From Phascolomyces articulosus (Eukaryota > Mucoromycota > Mucoromycetes > Mucorales > Lichtheimiaceae), in the NCBI GenBank assembly GCA_025677815.1, contig JAIXMP010000008.1:1-64000 (forward strand): a stretch of DNA of 64,000 nt, in the 5' to 3' direction. Below the pieces are notes generated by a model. It saw nothing but the letters and a program-made list of their open reading frames with translations. It did not search any database and was not told where the DNA came from. Each line of letters opens with the position of its first letter. Position 1 is the first letter of the stretch. Positions 46,694 to 58,223 of this stretch are shown here, in pieces. The position numbers and the translations under genes are program-made.

Positions 46694-48487
46694 ATGTATA
46701 TGACGTATGTTGCAGACTCGCCGTCCCTCCTTAAAGAAAGCAGGCCCTTTGGTGTGAAAATAAATATCAGCTCAGAATTCCGTCCCACTTGGCTTGTCCG
46801 TACTTCCGACATGGAACGCGTCCCTGGCACCGAAGCAATTCATGGTTATTGTACTCTCTCTTACTCATGGAATTATTCTGGTGATATTTTTCCTGGTGAA
46901 AATGGCAAATACGAATTCTTTGACCATGGGAAACACCGAATTATTTTCAAGAAGAATATCAAAAAAAGAAATGGAGAAAATGATGAAGGAGAAGAACAAG
47001 AGAAAGAAGAACAAGAAAAAGAAAAGGCAGACCCGTCTTCATTTCTTGACCACCATGAAATCAAAGAAGTGAAGTTTGAACAATTAGTCCAACAAGTTTG
47101 CAAGGATTTTGACATCGACTATATCTGGTATGATAAGATATGCATCGACCAAAATGACAAAGCAGCCAAGCACGCGGAGATTGCGAGAATGCACAAAATA
47201 TACCAGAATGCTTTCTATACCGTGGCCATGATTCCAGAAATGGCGATTCCAGATAAATTCAAAGATACCTCACTCACTTGGAAAGATTCCTTTACAACAA
47301 TTACAGGCGGTGATTTCACATCGATTACAAACAATGATGAAGTAGAAGAGAAGCGTGATATCATCAAAAAGTGTTTGGTTGATATCGGTCAAAGTCAATG
47401 GCTCCGAAGACTATGGACTTTAGAAGAAGCTATAATGTCAAATTACATAGTCTTTGTTGGAAGAAACACCCATTTGTGGGATACACATCGTATGGCTAGC
47501 GCAGCTAGAAGTTTGGGTTTTGATAACGAGATTTCTGACAATTTATTTGAGTTGAAAGGTAGATGCGATAGATACAGTGCCAATTTCATATTGCGTCATG
47601 CTCATGCACGCTCCACAACCAAAGAACATGATCGCGCTTTCGCTTTGGGCAATATCTTTCACAACCTTATGGATGTCAAAGTGGACTATGGTCTACCACT
47701 GGACACTGTGCTTAGCAATTTCTACAGTGACCTGATTGAAAAGGATTTATCTGTACTATGTTTCGGAAAAGCTCGAGATACATATAAAAGTACAATTAAA
47801 GTAATACATCATCTCCCTTCCTGGACTGGTATTGAAGGTGCTCATGTTAGTCGTGAACTGAAATCTCAACTCAAGGACCAAGAAATACAAGGTATTATAA
47901 AAATTGATCGACGAAAAAAAGTTGGTACCAAAAGGGATGACGACGATGACAATGACAATAATGAAATACAGAAGGATCGACTCCATCTTAATAACATTCG
48001 CTTTATTGCAGCAAAGCCGCGCCATTTCCCTTTGGTCAAAGAAGACTTAAATATACCTTTCAAAACCCCTTTTGATACAACAATGGATCATAGACTTTTA
48101 CAGATACGTGACATAGGCACCGAGATTACCCATTATATAACTGAATTAACATCGGATCCAGTCCAACATGAAAAAATGGATCGACAAATGATGGAATCCG
48201 TTATACCTCCTGGAAGACACCATCCAGTTACGTTTTTGTCCCTGATGGAGGAATGCGACGAATGTATGATATTGGATCTACCATTCTCAATGGGTGTAAA
48301 ATCACCCTCCTCTCGAATTTATCCTGTCATTCGAAAAGTAGAACAAAATGGGCAAGGAGGTGATAGTTCTTTATACAAATCGATTGGCGTATTTTTCTTC
48401 CGATGCCGCAGTTTTTATTTGCATCGTCGCCCTAAATTTTCTAAATTTACAAATGATGTACGAGAAGGTTCATTTGTTATTGTTTAA
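46694..48487 (+). CDS. HET-domain (heterokaryon incompatibility-like) protein
   Basis: A single uninterrupted exon of 597 aa. The HET domain blocks are present: YCTLSYSW (about 52-59), IDYIWYDKICIDQND (about 140-154, usually W-x-D-x-x-C-I-N-Q), a following IARMHKIYQNA segment, and SQWLRRLWTLEEAI (about 233-246). A charged Glu/Lys insert (about 95-115) sits between the first two blocks. The C-terminal 250 residues match nothing I know. In ascomycetes HET domains trigger non-self recognition and cell death, and the fold is related to TIR domains. In this lineage the role is unknown. The lack of introns, among intron-rich neighbours, and long gene-free flanks suggest a recently moved or retro-copied gene. 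Confidence 0.82.
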   Translation: MYMTYVADSPSLLKESRPFGVKINISSEFRPTWLVRTSDMERVPGTEAIHGYCTLSYSWNYSGDIFPGENGKYEFFDHGKHRIIFKKNIKKRNGENDEGEEQEKEEQEKEKADPSSFLDHHEIKEVKFEQLVQQVCKDFDIDYIWYDKICIDQNDKAAKHAEIARMHKIYQNAFYTVAMIPEMAIPDKFKDTSLTWKDSFTTITGGDFTSITNNDEVEEKRDIIKKCLVDIGQSQWLRRLWTLEEAIMSNYIVFVGRNTHLWDTHRMASAARSLGFDNEISDNLFELKGRCDRYSANFILRHAHARSTTKEHDRAFALGNIFHNLMDVKVDYGLPLDTVLSNFYSDLIEKDLSVLCFGKARDTYKSTIKVIHHLPSWTGIEGAHVSRELKSQLKDQEIQGIIKIDRRKKVGTKRDDDDDNDNNEIQKDRLHLNNIRFIAAKPRHFPLVKEDLNIPFKTPFDTTMDHRLLQIRDIGTEITHYITELTSDPVQHEKMDRQMMESVIPPGRHHPVTFLSLMEECDECMILDLPFSMGVKSPSSRIYPVIRKVEQNGQGGDSSLYKSIGVFFFRCRSFYLHRRPKFSKFTNDVREGSFVIV

Positions 48488-49631
48488 ATCTGATATTGTA
48501 AATTGAATATAACGTCATAATCCGAGTATTCGTCATATCAATAAAATACATCCAGTACTTTTGATTCCATATCTTTTCAAGTATTTACAATGATGTTGAA
48601 TGGTTTTATGGAAAACGTATTAGGTTTAATGAAACTGGATACAAATCTTAGATTATTAATGTGAGTAGAAAATAGGATGAATACAATGATATATACTGTA
48701 TCAGCCTGGAGCAAACCTGTTGATCAGTGATGTGTATCCAATGGGCATTCAAGAATAGGTAATGAATGTAGCTCCCTTATTAAACTGTGCATTATAATAT
48801 GACGTAGCGTTCAACTCATCTTTATATATATCTTTAATTTTTGTTGATAAGCGCTTTTATAAACGTAAAACCGTCATCCATAGTTCAGTCAAACCCTTAA
48901 ATTACTATCTATTAACAATAAGAGATGATCACCATCCTGGTCCCGTGAAAGCGCTGAATACCTCAGATCGTCACCATGAATCATATTCCTCAAACAAACA
49001 AACATACATACAAAAAGGCAAGAGAATAAAAGGATGTCATTCGTAATTTTTTTCTAATTAAATGGATCTGATTGCCACGTTTATATTCTGTTTTAAGTTT
49101 GGATATCTATATTTTGTGAACTTCCTCACCAACAAGCATTAGTCAAATTTCAGACTACTAATTATTATACAAAGACTCTCCACTTCATATGTCTTGTTTA
49201 TTACTTAAATGGAAACGAATTATGATACGAGTGATAGTGTTGCTTTAACTAATTAATAGTTGCCTAAGAAATGAAAGGGTGATAAAAAATTGTCACTCTG
49301 CATTTAGTTTCATACAGAGCTTGAGCAAGGACGGGAAAATGTCGCCAGAACGATTTTTCCGAGCATCAATCAAAGTTTGTGATAGGCTACAGCTACACAT
49401 AAAGAGAGACGCTCTTTTTTTTTTGGGAATAGAAACCATTCAACTTTTTTTGTTTCATTTGAAATTTATATATATTATTTCCAACATTGCACTATTATTA
49501 TTAATCTGTATATAACTTATTTGTAAAAAGCACACGACTCTCCTTCTACACTTATATTTATCGGATACACGCTTTCTATTTTTCCCTCCCTTTTTTTTTT
49601 CTCTTGGCACGAAAAGAAGATAATAAGCATA
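48488..49631. other. 1.1-kb spacer, no firm gene
   Basis: A plus-strand frame at 49279-49515 includes SLSKDGKMSPERFFRASIK, which reads like protein. It lacks a good start or splice context, then turns into Ile/Leu-rich sequence. I leave it unassigned. The pyrimidine-rich 49570-49610 is the RNF5-like promoter side. Confidence 0.4.
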
Positions 49632-50941
49632 ATGAGCGAAACAACTCTTCTGAGGGACGATGATAATGAGAATAATGATAGTAATGACACGACAAATTCA
49701 ACCATGTTACATGATGTAAATTCTTCAATACCATCAGAACAACACCATCCATCACTATCGCAAGAACCATTATTTCATGAAAGTACGGTAGCTACTGAGT
49801 CAGGCATAACTACATCACAGCCACAACAACAAGAAGGGATTGACTTTGAAAGTTCAACAACCACGGAAGAACCATTAATTCCAGAACGAAAACGAAGTCA
49901 ATTTTCATATAATTCCAATGAACTTAGAAGGCGGCATAATGGAAAAACTAGTACTACGATAGGAGGAGAAAGAGGAGCAACAACAACAGCAACACAAAAT
50001 GACGAGTCGTCGTCTGGTACTACGACACAACAACAACAATCAGAAAGCGGTGCAAGTAGTAGTCATAATAATAATAGTGGTAATAGTGGATTCTATGAAT
50101 GTAATATATGGTAAGTTTGAATTGGGTGATATAATTGGATCATTCATCTTGTGTTTAAGATACATATTGAGTCGAATCTTACATTGGTGTGTTTAATTTT
50201 TCATATGATTATTTTATTTTTTATAGCTTTGATACAGCAACACATCCTGTATTGACATTATGTGGTCATTTATTCTGGTATGTCATTATTATTATGTTTT
50301 TTTTTAAAAAAAGCTTGTTATTAAATAAAAAGAATTCATTTTAGCTGGTCATGTCTTGCCCAATGGCTTAATGCACAATCACGAAACCCAACGTGTCCCG
50401 TGTGTAAAGCAGGATGTGGAAAAGATAAAGTTATTCCTGTATATGGACGAGGAAGAGAAGAAAAGGATCCAAGGTAAGAGGAAAGGAGAGATAGACGTTG
50501 GGATTAGAGAAGAAGAGGTGGAGATAGGCTGAACTCTTCTTCTATCTCTCATCTATAGGACGAATCCATCGATACCCACACGCCCAGCCGGCCAAAGACC
50601 ACCCCCATTACGAGACCCTAATCAACCCGGTACTTCATTCTTTGGACAACCTTTTCGAGGTGCAATGTATAATGCAGGAAGTAATGTTGCCATTTCTGCA
50701 GGCATTGGACTATTTCCATTAGGCATTACTTTGGTATGGATTTTGTTTTTCATAATGGAGAAAGAAAGCTAATTAAAAAACTAATGCTTTTTTTTTTCTC
50801 GGTCGGAATGACGCGCTCTCTCAATAGAATATTCCTGCCACATCCAATGGTTTACATGGACAAAATGCACAAAGTTCCTTTTTATCACGATTGATCTTGA
50901 TGATTATTATATTATTTCTCGCTGCCATCATATTTTATTAA
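49632..50941 (+). CDS. RING E3 ubiquitin ligase, RNF5/RNF185/RMA1 type
   Basis: Five exons, 49632-50110, 50227-50277, 50345-50473, 50559-50733 and 50828-50941, encode about 315 aa. The C3HC4 RING (about 156-205) reads ECNICFDTATHPVLTLCGHL, then FCWSCLAQW and CPVCKAGC, as in RNF5/RNF185. This ER-membrane ligase group handles misfolded membrane proteins with Ubc6/Ubc7-type partners. A C-terminal anchor (LILMIIILFLAAIIFY) and an earlier hydrophobic stretch (AISAGIGLFPLGITL) agree with that placement. The first 150 residues are a disordered Ser/Thr/Gln-rich extension not found in animal RNF5. Two introns cut inside the RING; each split codon is restored to Cys by splicing. Confidence 0.93.
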
Positions 50942-51352
50942 TAATATCTCTCACTCACACTTGCACAACGCCTTTTTATTTTGTAACTACGAAAGAAACA
51001 TCCCCTCATCCATCAACAATAATAACAACAACCAAATAATACGCTAGGATTTGTATTTTAAAAAAAAAGTAAATGTTGGGGTAGTGATTGATGAATTTGG
51101 ATAATAGTATTATACATTTGATTATATATTTATATTAAAAAATAATTGGTTTCTGTTTTTTTTCTTTGGGAAAAGAAATGATAAAATGTATATTATTATG
51201 TGCAAAAAAAAAGGGAATTTAGACTGGAGGCAAGGAAAAGGGTCATTTATAAATTTAAGAAAAATGAAGGGGGGGAGGTTTGGGAATATGAATAATAATA
51301 AGAATCGTAAATAGAAGAAAAAAAAGTGTGTTTGAGTGTTATATCATTGAAT
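50942..51352. terminator. Convergent 3' ends of the RNF5-like and Usp genes
   Basis: The 411 bases hold the 3' UTRs of two converging genes. A/T-rich runs are present but no single clear signal stands out. No other gene is seen. Confidence 0.5.
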
Positions 51353-51389
51353 TTATTGATTTTGTTGCTGCTGTTGCTGTTGCTGTTGT

Positions 51390-51439
<50 letters not shown>

Positions 51440-52741
51440 ATTAGGAATATTAGGAGCCGCAGCACCAGCTACTTCATCGACTTTGAGTTGACCATTACGA
51501 ACAGATTGTGAGAGTTTTTGAGCTGCTGTCATCTTTTTCTTATTCTTTTTCTCTTTCTTTTGAGGTCGAACCACAGATACAGGAACAGGAGCATTGTGAA
51601 CAAGGAATGTAGAAACACTTCCCATCAATAAACTATTATCATTTTTTTAGTGAGGACAAGTTCAGTGAATTGAATGACATGATGATGATAGTGCTTTTTA
51701 AAAATAAGACATACCCTTTGAAAGCCCCTTTTTCGCGTGAACCACATACAACCATGGTCAATGGTAAACTGTAAATCTGTAATAAATGATATCATGCAGA
51801 AGAATGTGTGAATAAAAAGGATATATATTTTTCCATTCCAGATAATAAATAAAATGAGTACCAATTCCAGTAAAGATTCTTTGGTTTGACCAGCAATAGA
51901 ATAAATGACAATGGTGATATTGTATAATAACATTTCTTCCAATTTGGATCGTACTTTGGATATCAAGCTTTTGGATTTACGATCCATCTAGATAGAAGAA
52001 TGAAATAGAGAATCGTTAGATTCTCTCTCTATTTGATATATAAGAAGAGAGATAAGAAGATAAATTGTTGGTTACCTCTTGCCAAAGGCGATACTTTTGT
52101 TCATCATCCATATCATCAATATCTTCATCTGATGTCACAACAGTAGCTACATGGACTTCATCACCATCACGTAACATGGTACCTAAAGCCCAATTCATAG
52201 CATACATACTTTCTTCTCCGAAATCGCATGCCATCATATACTTGCGAGATTTATTCACAGGACGGTTAGATGTTTTCCCATAATGGAATGTGACGATAAT
52301 ACGATCTGGTTCTGTCACGGTGGTAGGAGGATCCGAAAAGACCAATTCAGGAGGACGTTGAGACATTAAAGCGATGGATTTTTTACGTTGAGAGTTATAT
52401 TGCTGTTCAAGCTGATCATCCGTTGGAAGTGTTTCACCATCCAAGATAATTTGTCGATTTAATTCAGTGGTTCGAAATAATTCAGGGTCACGTATCGCTA
52501 AATCGTCTTCAAAATAATCCTCATCGCCTGGTCCGACTTCATCAAAGTAACGAATGGTACGTCTTCTGGGAGTGTGGTTATTCTCGGAAGAACTATCGTC
52601 TGAAGAATAGTCGTCATCAGGACATAAAATCTTGTTGGGATCTCTTTTATCGAGAATGACGGCTTCTTTTACTCGTCGATCTTCTTCACTGTCTCGATTT
52701 AAATCTTCAATTTCTTGTGCTAAAAGGGCATCGAGATCCAT
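51353..52741 (-). CDS. Universal stress protein (UspA-fold) domain protein
   Basis: Four exons, 52741-52076, 51987-51862, 51776-51715 and 51632-51353, give about 377 aa. Residues 1-150 are acidic and disordered with a conserved-looking DEVGPGDEDYFEDDLAIRD stretch. The Usp fold begins SRKYMMACDFGEESMYAMNW and continues AVEVHVATVV-like strands and the ITIVIYS strand. It ends in TMVVCGSREKGAF and GSVSTFLVHNAPVPVSVV, which match the ATP-loop G-x-x-G...G-S-V-S region of UspA proteins. The protein ends with a tract of about 28 Gln. Fungal proteins of this type are stress-related kinase or phosphatase-independent factors with poorly known roles. Confidence 0.85.
51364..51440. repeat. GTTGCT hexamer repeat encoding poly-Gln
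   Basis: About 13 copies of the GTTGCT hexamer (read on the other strand as alternating CAG and CAA codons) form the C-terminal Gln tract of the Usp-domain protein. Alternating codons reduce slippage, but this remains a likely length-polymorphic site. Confidence 0.95.
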
Positions 52742-53200
52742 GGCGTAATGTCTTTTTCTTTTATGGAGTTAATTAAAAAAAAAAGAAAGAAAAAAAGAGG
52801 GAAAAGGGAATAAAATAAAATTTATGTATGTGTGTGGGCCTGGAACTTTAAATATGAGGAGAAGCAAAAAAAAAAGGTCAGTCCTCTTTTTTTCCATAGT
52901 GCAGAGTTGGGTATCTGCATTGCTGAATAAGATGAAATAGGGTCCCGCTAAATTTCTAAAGGAAGAAAATGCATGGAAAGGATTTGGATGATGAGGCACA
53001 GTCAACATGGTAATATAGCATAGCATGTGTGCATGTATTACACTTGCACAATTCACACACAAACATAACACCAACTCTCACACACATAAATTACCCTGTT
53101 GGACTTTACAATAATCACAGATACTTCTTTTTTTCACTTTCTTTCGCTTTTCACACCATCCTATTACTTTTTTATAGCATCCTGTTTATATAACGAAGCG
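52742..53200. promoter_or_regulatory. Shared divergent promoter, Usp and Yippee genes
   Basis: This 459-bp region separates the two start codons. It contains long purine and pyrimidine tracts next to each gene and a CA-rich stretch (about 53040-53090). No binding site is claimed. Confidence 0.5.
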
Positions 53201-53768
53201 ATGGGATTGATTTACCGAACGTTTCTTGAAGGCAATGTGATTTATGCTTGTAGTAAATGTAAAACACATTTGGCTACAGATGATTTTGTACTTTCCAAGG
53301 TATTTCTATACTAGACTTTATTATTATTCATATATAATTTTTTTATCAAACAAACAAATAAATCATATATCTATTTATATAGCAATTTCAAGGCAAATAT
53401 GGTCAAGCTTATCTTTTTCATCAAGTGTAAGAAACAGTATCATCATCCATAAACTAAGGTCGTCTTTCACTCACTTTATAAATCACGGTCTATTTCTTTT
53501 TATAGAGTCAATGTGATTCAAGGGGATGAACAAGATAGAGCCATGACCACAGGACTTCATACAATTAAAGATGTTCACTGTACAAAATGTGATACGATTC
53601 TCGGTTGGATTTATGCAAGTTTCTTTCTAATGTTTAGTTGAGATATCGATCGATCGAGTATTTTTAATAAAACAAATATATGTATAGGTCAAAGCATATA
53701 ATGATGATAACAAATATAAAGAAGGAAAATGTGTTCTTGAAAGCAAACTTTTAGTGGAAGCACATTGA
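53201..53768 (+). CDS. YPEL: Yippee-like zinc-binding protein
   Basis: Four exons, 53201-53299, 53383-53426, 53506-53614 and 53688-53768, encode 110 aa, near the family's usual length. Yippee proteins bind one Zn2+ through two CxxC pairs; here they are CSKC (about 17-20) and CTKC (about 72-75). Other family blocks are GNVIYACSKCKTHLATDD, YGQAYLF, VNVIQGDEQDR, MTTGLHTI, ILGWIY and KYKEGKCVLE. Members act around the CTLH/GID ubiquitin ligase and the spindle. The third intron starts GCAAGT and ends ATAG: using the GC donor gives GWIYVKAYNDDNKYKEG, which matches the family, whereas the nearby GT would truncate the protein. It is therefore a GC-AG intron. Confidence 0.96.
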
Positions 53769-53912
53769 AAAAATGAAGGTAATTCACTTTTTTTTATAAT
53801 GACGAGGGTGATATATATTTACAAAGTGTGCGTGTTTTTTGTTGGATAGATAAAATAATAGTAATGTAAATGATGTATAGTATAGATGATAAAGAAAATG
53901 GCAGATTATTCT

Positions 53913-54433
53913 TTACCAAGAACTAGCTTGTTCCACTTCATCCAACTTTTTAGCATGCTTATTCACAAGTTCAACAATGTTGTCAATCTTTAGTTTATCC
54001 GTGTCCAATCCGAGTTTCTTTCCATCACCTATGAAAAACACAACCCAAACACAAATATACATGTCCAAATAGCAAAATATTAGTTTTTCTTTTTCCACCT
54101 CTACGTATTAAAATAAGAATATCCAACACATTATGAACAAAAAAATACAAACGTACGATAGACAACGTCAATACGCGAAGGAGCTTGGGCATCGTTCAAA
54201 ATGGTAGCTGTAATTTTCAAAGCAGGATTGGCTTTACGAGCTTCGTCTGTATTGACGCGATTTAAAAATAACCTATTATTATAAACGAAAAGAAACGTCA
54301 ATGAACTGGAAAGAAAGAAAAGCCCATGTCAAGCTCCTAATGGCATTCTATTCCTCAATTACCGTGATGCTTTGGAAGCTTTGTTAAAAGGGGACAAGAC
54401 CACCTTGATGTCGTTAATTTGTCGCATCAACAT
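53913..54433 (-). CDS. MRPL53: Mitochondrial large ribosomal subunit protein mL53
   Basis: Three exons, 54433-54363, 54272-54157 and 54028-53913, give 100 aa. mL53 (yeast Mrpl44) is a small thioredoxin-like-fold protein near the L7/L12 stalk of the mitoribosome. It begins with a short basic region, then DIKVVLSPFNKASKASRLFL, NPALKITATILND, RIDVVYRDGKKL and an amphipathic helix DNIVELVNKHAKKLDEVE, following the family pattern of PF...S...FL.R, NP...I, P.I.V.F.DG. An ATG two codons further in (54427) is an equally possible start. It is divergent from OLA1. Confidence 0.8.
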
Positions 54434-54741
54434 ATTGTATATTATCTATACTTCAAAAAAGTTGTCAAACAAAAAAATTATAACGGTACTCAAAAAAAAC
54501 GAGAAAGTTAAGTTCCTGACAAGACCAAAAGGTGTTGACGTCACTTTACAAGTCAAAATTTTTTTTGTGCTAAGCAAAAAGTCCAACATTTTTTTTAACC
54601 ACTTTTTTTTTTTTTACAACTCCTTCTATAATAGAACTATTTTAAAGGTATTTTTGAAATGGCCCGAGGATGAACCATGATGAGATGCGTAGAATAGAAA
54701 ATATAGGAATTAATAACTAGAATATATTTTTATATATAGTC
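54434..54741. promoter_or_regulatory. Shared divergent promoter, mL53 and OLA1
   Basis: 308 bases between two start codons, with poly-T tracts and a TATATA stretch (about 54727-54738) just before the OLA1 ATG. Two translation-linked genes would share this region. Confidence 0.5.
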
Positions 54742-56133
54742 ATGCCACCTAAGAAGGCCGTCAAAGAAGAGAAGCTTTTGCTTGGTCGTCCCTCCAACAA
54801 CTTGAAGATCGGTGTTGTCGGCCTTCCAAACGTTGGCAAGTCTACCTTCTTCAACGCCCTGACAAACTCTGCTGTTGCTGCAGAAAACTATCCTTTCTGT
54901 ACTATTGGTAAATATATAGTATTTCTTTGTTTAAGAAGAAGAATGTGAGGACTACTTTTTTTTATAGAAAATAGTATAATATTTATACTAAATATGGGTG
55001 GAAATCAAATACAGATCCGGAAGAAGCCCGTGTCGCAGTTCCCGATGCCCGTTTCGATTGGTTGTGTGAACACTACAAGCCTGCCAAGGAAATCCCTGCT
55101 TTCGTATGTTTTTTATGAAATGATTCTTATACCCCAAAATAGTATCGACCTATATATATATAGAAAACTAACCACATCCATATGTATGTAGTTGACTGTC
55201 ATTGATATTGCAGGTTTGGTAAAGGGCGCCGCCAGCGGTGCTGGTCTTGGTAACGCTTTCTTGTCCCACATTAAAGCTGTTGATGCCATTTTCCATGTTG
55301 TCCGTGCCTTTGATGATCCTGATGTCACTCATGTCGAAGGTGATTTAGACCCCGTTCGTGATTTGGAAATTATTCATGAAGAATTACGTTTAAAGGATGA
55401 AGAATTCTTGGCCAAGAACGTAGCTGATTTGGGTGCCTCCGTCAAGCGTTTGGGTCACGGCGGTAATGCTCAAGACAAGGCTCGCAAGGAAGAATTTGCC
55501 GTTATTGAAAAGGTCTTTGGATGGGTCAAGGAGGGCAAGGAAGTCCGTCATGGTGTGTGGACTAACAAGGAAATTGAAGTCATCAACTCCTTGCATTTAA
55601 TCACTGCCAAACCCGTCATTTACTTGGCCAATTGCAGTGAAAAGGATTACTTACGTAAGAAGAACAAGTACTTGCCCAAGATCAAGGCTTGGATTGATTC
55701 TCATTCCGCTGGTGATTTGATGATTCCTTACTCTGGTGCTTATGAACAACGTTTGTCGTTGATCGAAGATAAGGAAGAAAAAGAGAAGACCATCAAGGAA
55801 TTGGGTGGTAACACCATGTTGCCCAAGATCATTGTGTCTGGTTACAGTGCTCTTCAATTGATCTATTATTTCACTGGTGGTCCTGATGAAGTCCGTGCTT
55901 GGACTATTCGCCGTTTGACCAAGGCTCCTCAAGCTGCCGGTGTCATTCATACTGATTTCGAACGTGGTTTCATTATGGCTGAAGTCATGAAGTATGAAGA
56001 TTTGAAGGAATTTGGTAGTGAAACACAAGTCAAGGCTAATGGTAAATACAACCAAAAGGGCAAGGAATATGTTGTTGAAGATGGTGATATCATCTATTTC
56101 AAGTTCAACGTTACTGCTCAAAAGAAGAAATAG
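54742..56133 (+). CDS. OLA1: Obg-like ATPase 1 (YchF family)
   Basis: Three exons, 54742-54907, 55015-55103 and 55192-56133, encode 398 aa, the usual length. OLA1/YchF is a ribosome-associated P-loop ATPase linked to stress responses and translation. G1 is GLPNVGKS (residues 27-34), G2/G3 [20 protein letters not shown], and the G4 position reads NCSE instead of NKxD, the change that favours ATP over GTP in this family. A coiled-coil insert (about 130-200) and a C-terminal TGS domain ([16 protein letters not shown], to [16 protein letters not shown]) follow. Codon third positions are C/G-rich, which suggests high expression. Confidence 0.98.
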
Positions 56134-56444
56134 ATTCCCCTCCCCTCCTACCTTCCCTTTTGTTTATAAATGTATTAAAAATAATCCATCGCTCAACACT
56201 TTTTTTGTTTCCTACCCATCCTTTTTTTTATTTTATTATATAAAAATTGTACCTCTTCTTTTTTCTGTCATTCTAATATGTATAAAAAACAATCCGCATG
56301 TTTGACCTTAATACTGGCTGAAAAAGTAATCTCACAGGATGAGGAAACTTTTTTGCTTTAGAAAAAAGATGTTTGTTTTTTTTCCATTGGGTAGTGGTTT
56401 TTTATTATTTATTACTGTCATGGTATATAATAGAGAAAGAAAAA

Positions 56445-58223
56445 CTAACTCTCTTCTTGTCCTTGGCTACTCTCTATTGGCATTTGTCCTTGATGATCAT
56501 TTTTATCTTGCTCATTATTATTATCATCATCATCCACTAATTCTTCTCTCAATACACCATCCTCCGTCACATAGACAGTATTGATTCCTTGAGCTGCCAT
56601 ATCCATGATCCATGGAGGAATAGGTGCTTTCATAATGCCTCTTAGACTTAACTGTCGAAATCCTTCCATAACGTTGGTGCCTTTGATGGTAACTTTCATT
56701 TTCATTTTAAGTTCATCTTCTGATATGGTTTCCGTAATGGATGGATCCACAATATCCTTCATCGAAGTATCCATCTATAAAAATGGTCATCAAAAAAGAG
56801 GAATTTGGGGGGGAGAGACGGGGTTGAAACCATTGATTCCTTTGTTCTCTCTCTCTCTTTCTATATATATAAATATAATTCCTTCCTTTCCTTACATGAA
56901 TAACAGCTTTATTTAATCCCTGTACTACTTGAGTACCAAATGTCTCTGTTGTTTGACGATAACGACCTTGAATTAATTCTCGATCTAAAGGAACAATTCT
57001 TCGTCGTCGCTCTCTACCAGTCACATATTCTTGTTCTTTTGGTCGTTTTGACAATTGTTCGCGTAAATCCAAAGGATTACTATCATATCCATTTCCAAGG
57101 AATCGACTAAAAGTACCCAAAGCTTTATGATGTTTGGCAACCGTGGCTATTTTGTTGAAATCGTGTTCTGCTACTTGTAATTGTTCAATCCTTTCTCCAC
57201 CATAGACACTTGCGCATAACTAAATAGAAATGATGGATCCATTATTATTTTCAGTTCGTTCGAAATCGACATCATCCTTTATTTTTTACCTGTTGAATCA
57301 ATTGTACAAGTGCTACACGAACAGAACCAACATGTGCAATATAAGGAGTATCACGAAATCGTGCAAGATTGATTGTTTGTGAATAAGAAGGCATATTTTT
57401 TTGATCTCTCGTTTCAAAGATGGCAATACGAAACCAATCTACTTGTTCTTCATCACTGGTTTCGACAAGGATATGCTATACACATTCACAAAGGGGGGAG
57501 GGATATCAATGGAATATGTTTATGCGCTAAACTGGAATAAATCATCATCATCACAAGAAATATACTTACACATTTGTAGAAAACAGATAATTGTTTATAT
57601 AATTGATCTCTTGCGGTATAGGCTTCTAATGATTTATCTACTCGTGCCGAATCTATAGAAGAAAAGATTTCAATGAAACTGTCCAGGCACCAATAATTGT
57701 ATGTTACATACCTCCTTTCACTTCCCATAGTTTTAATATTGGAGATAACCTTCGACTGATAACATCTAAACATAAAAAAAAGAGCGTCAAGATGATTGGC
57801 ATACTGCTTTTTTTTTTTTGCTGATCTTACTTTTAATATCTAGTGTTGCCATTTGATACATTGTCAATCCATCGGGCTAATCAAAAAGGTATATATATAA
57901 TATATATAGAGAGAGAGAGTTCCATTGAGTTTTTTTAATACATGGACTGAAGAAAAACGAAAAAAAAATAGCTATAGTTGTAGCTGCTGTTGTTTCTTTA
58001 CCCAATCCTGATAAAGCCTATTTACTAATGCTGATTTCGCTCTCTTTCCTTGATATATTTCGTATTGTATCCAATTGCTCGTAGGATTGGCAGGTTTTAA
58101 TTCTGGATGTTGAAACCATTCTTTAACACTTTCGAAAATTTCGCCGGTAGTGGCTTTTCGTAATAGGGATTTTGCTACAGCATCATATTCTACAACTTGG
58201 AGATCGGATTGCGAGAGTTGCAT
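56445..58223 (-). CDS. CENP-N/Chl4-like inner kinetochore protein
   Basis: Seven exons: 58223-58002, 57876-57831, 57765-57712, 57652-57570, 57475-57290, 57219-56896 and 56774-56445, about 414 aa. CENP-N (Chl4, Mis15) binds CENP-A nucleosomes with CENP-L in the CCAN. Matching features are LVNRLYQDWPDGLTMYQMA near residue 75, formed only when the first intron (donor GTAAAG) is removed; FRDTPYIAHVGS; a VRVALVQLIQQLCASVYGG helix; and a C-terminal strand region KVTIKGTNVMEGFRQLSLRG followed by a PPWI motif, as at the end of Chl4 proteins. If unspliced, the first exon would give a misleading 83-aa ORF. Overall similarity is modest, as is normal for this fast-evolving family. Confidence 0.72.

Noticed and set aside
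51364..51440. Regular short repeat that might suggest an array
   Set aside because: It is a coding hexamer repeat for poly-Gln, without spacers, so it is not a CRISPR-like array.
55651..56121. 156-codon minus-strand frame inside OLA1
   Set aside because: Antisense shadow of the highly biased OLA1 coding exon.
57972..58223. Stand-alone 83-aa protein
   Set aside because: The GTAAAG donor after LYQDW and the next exon extend it into the CENP-N-like protein. The Gln/Leu tail is intron sequence.
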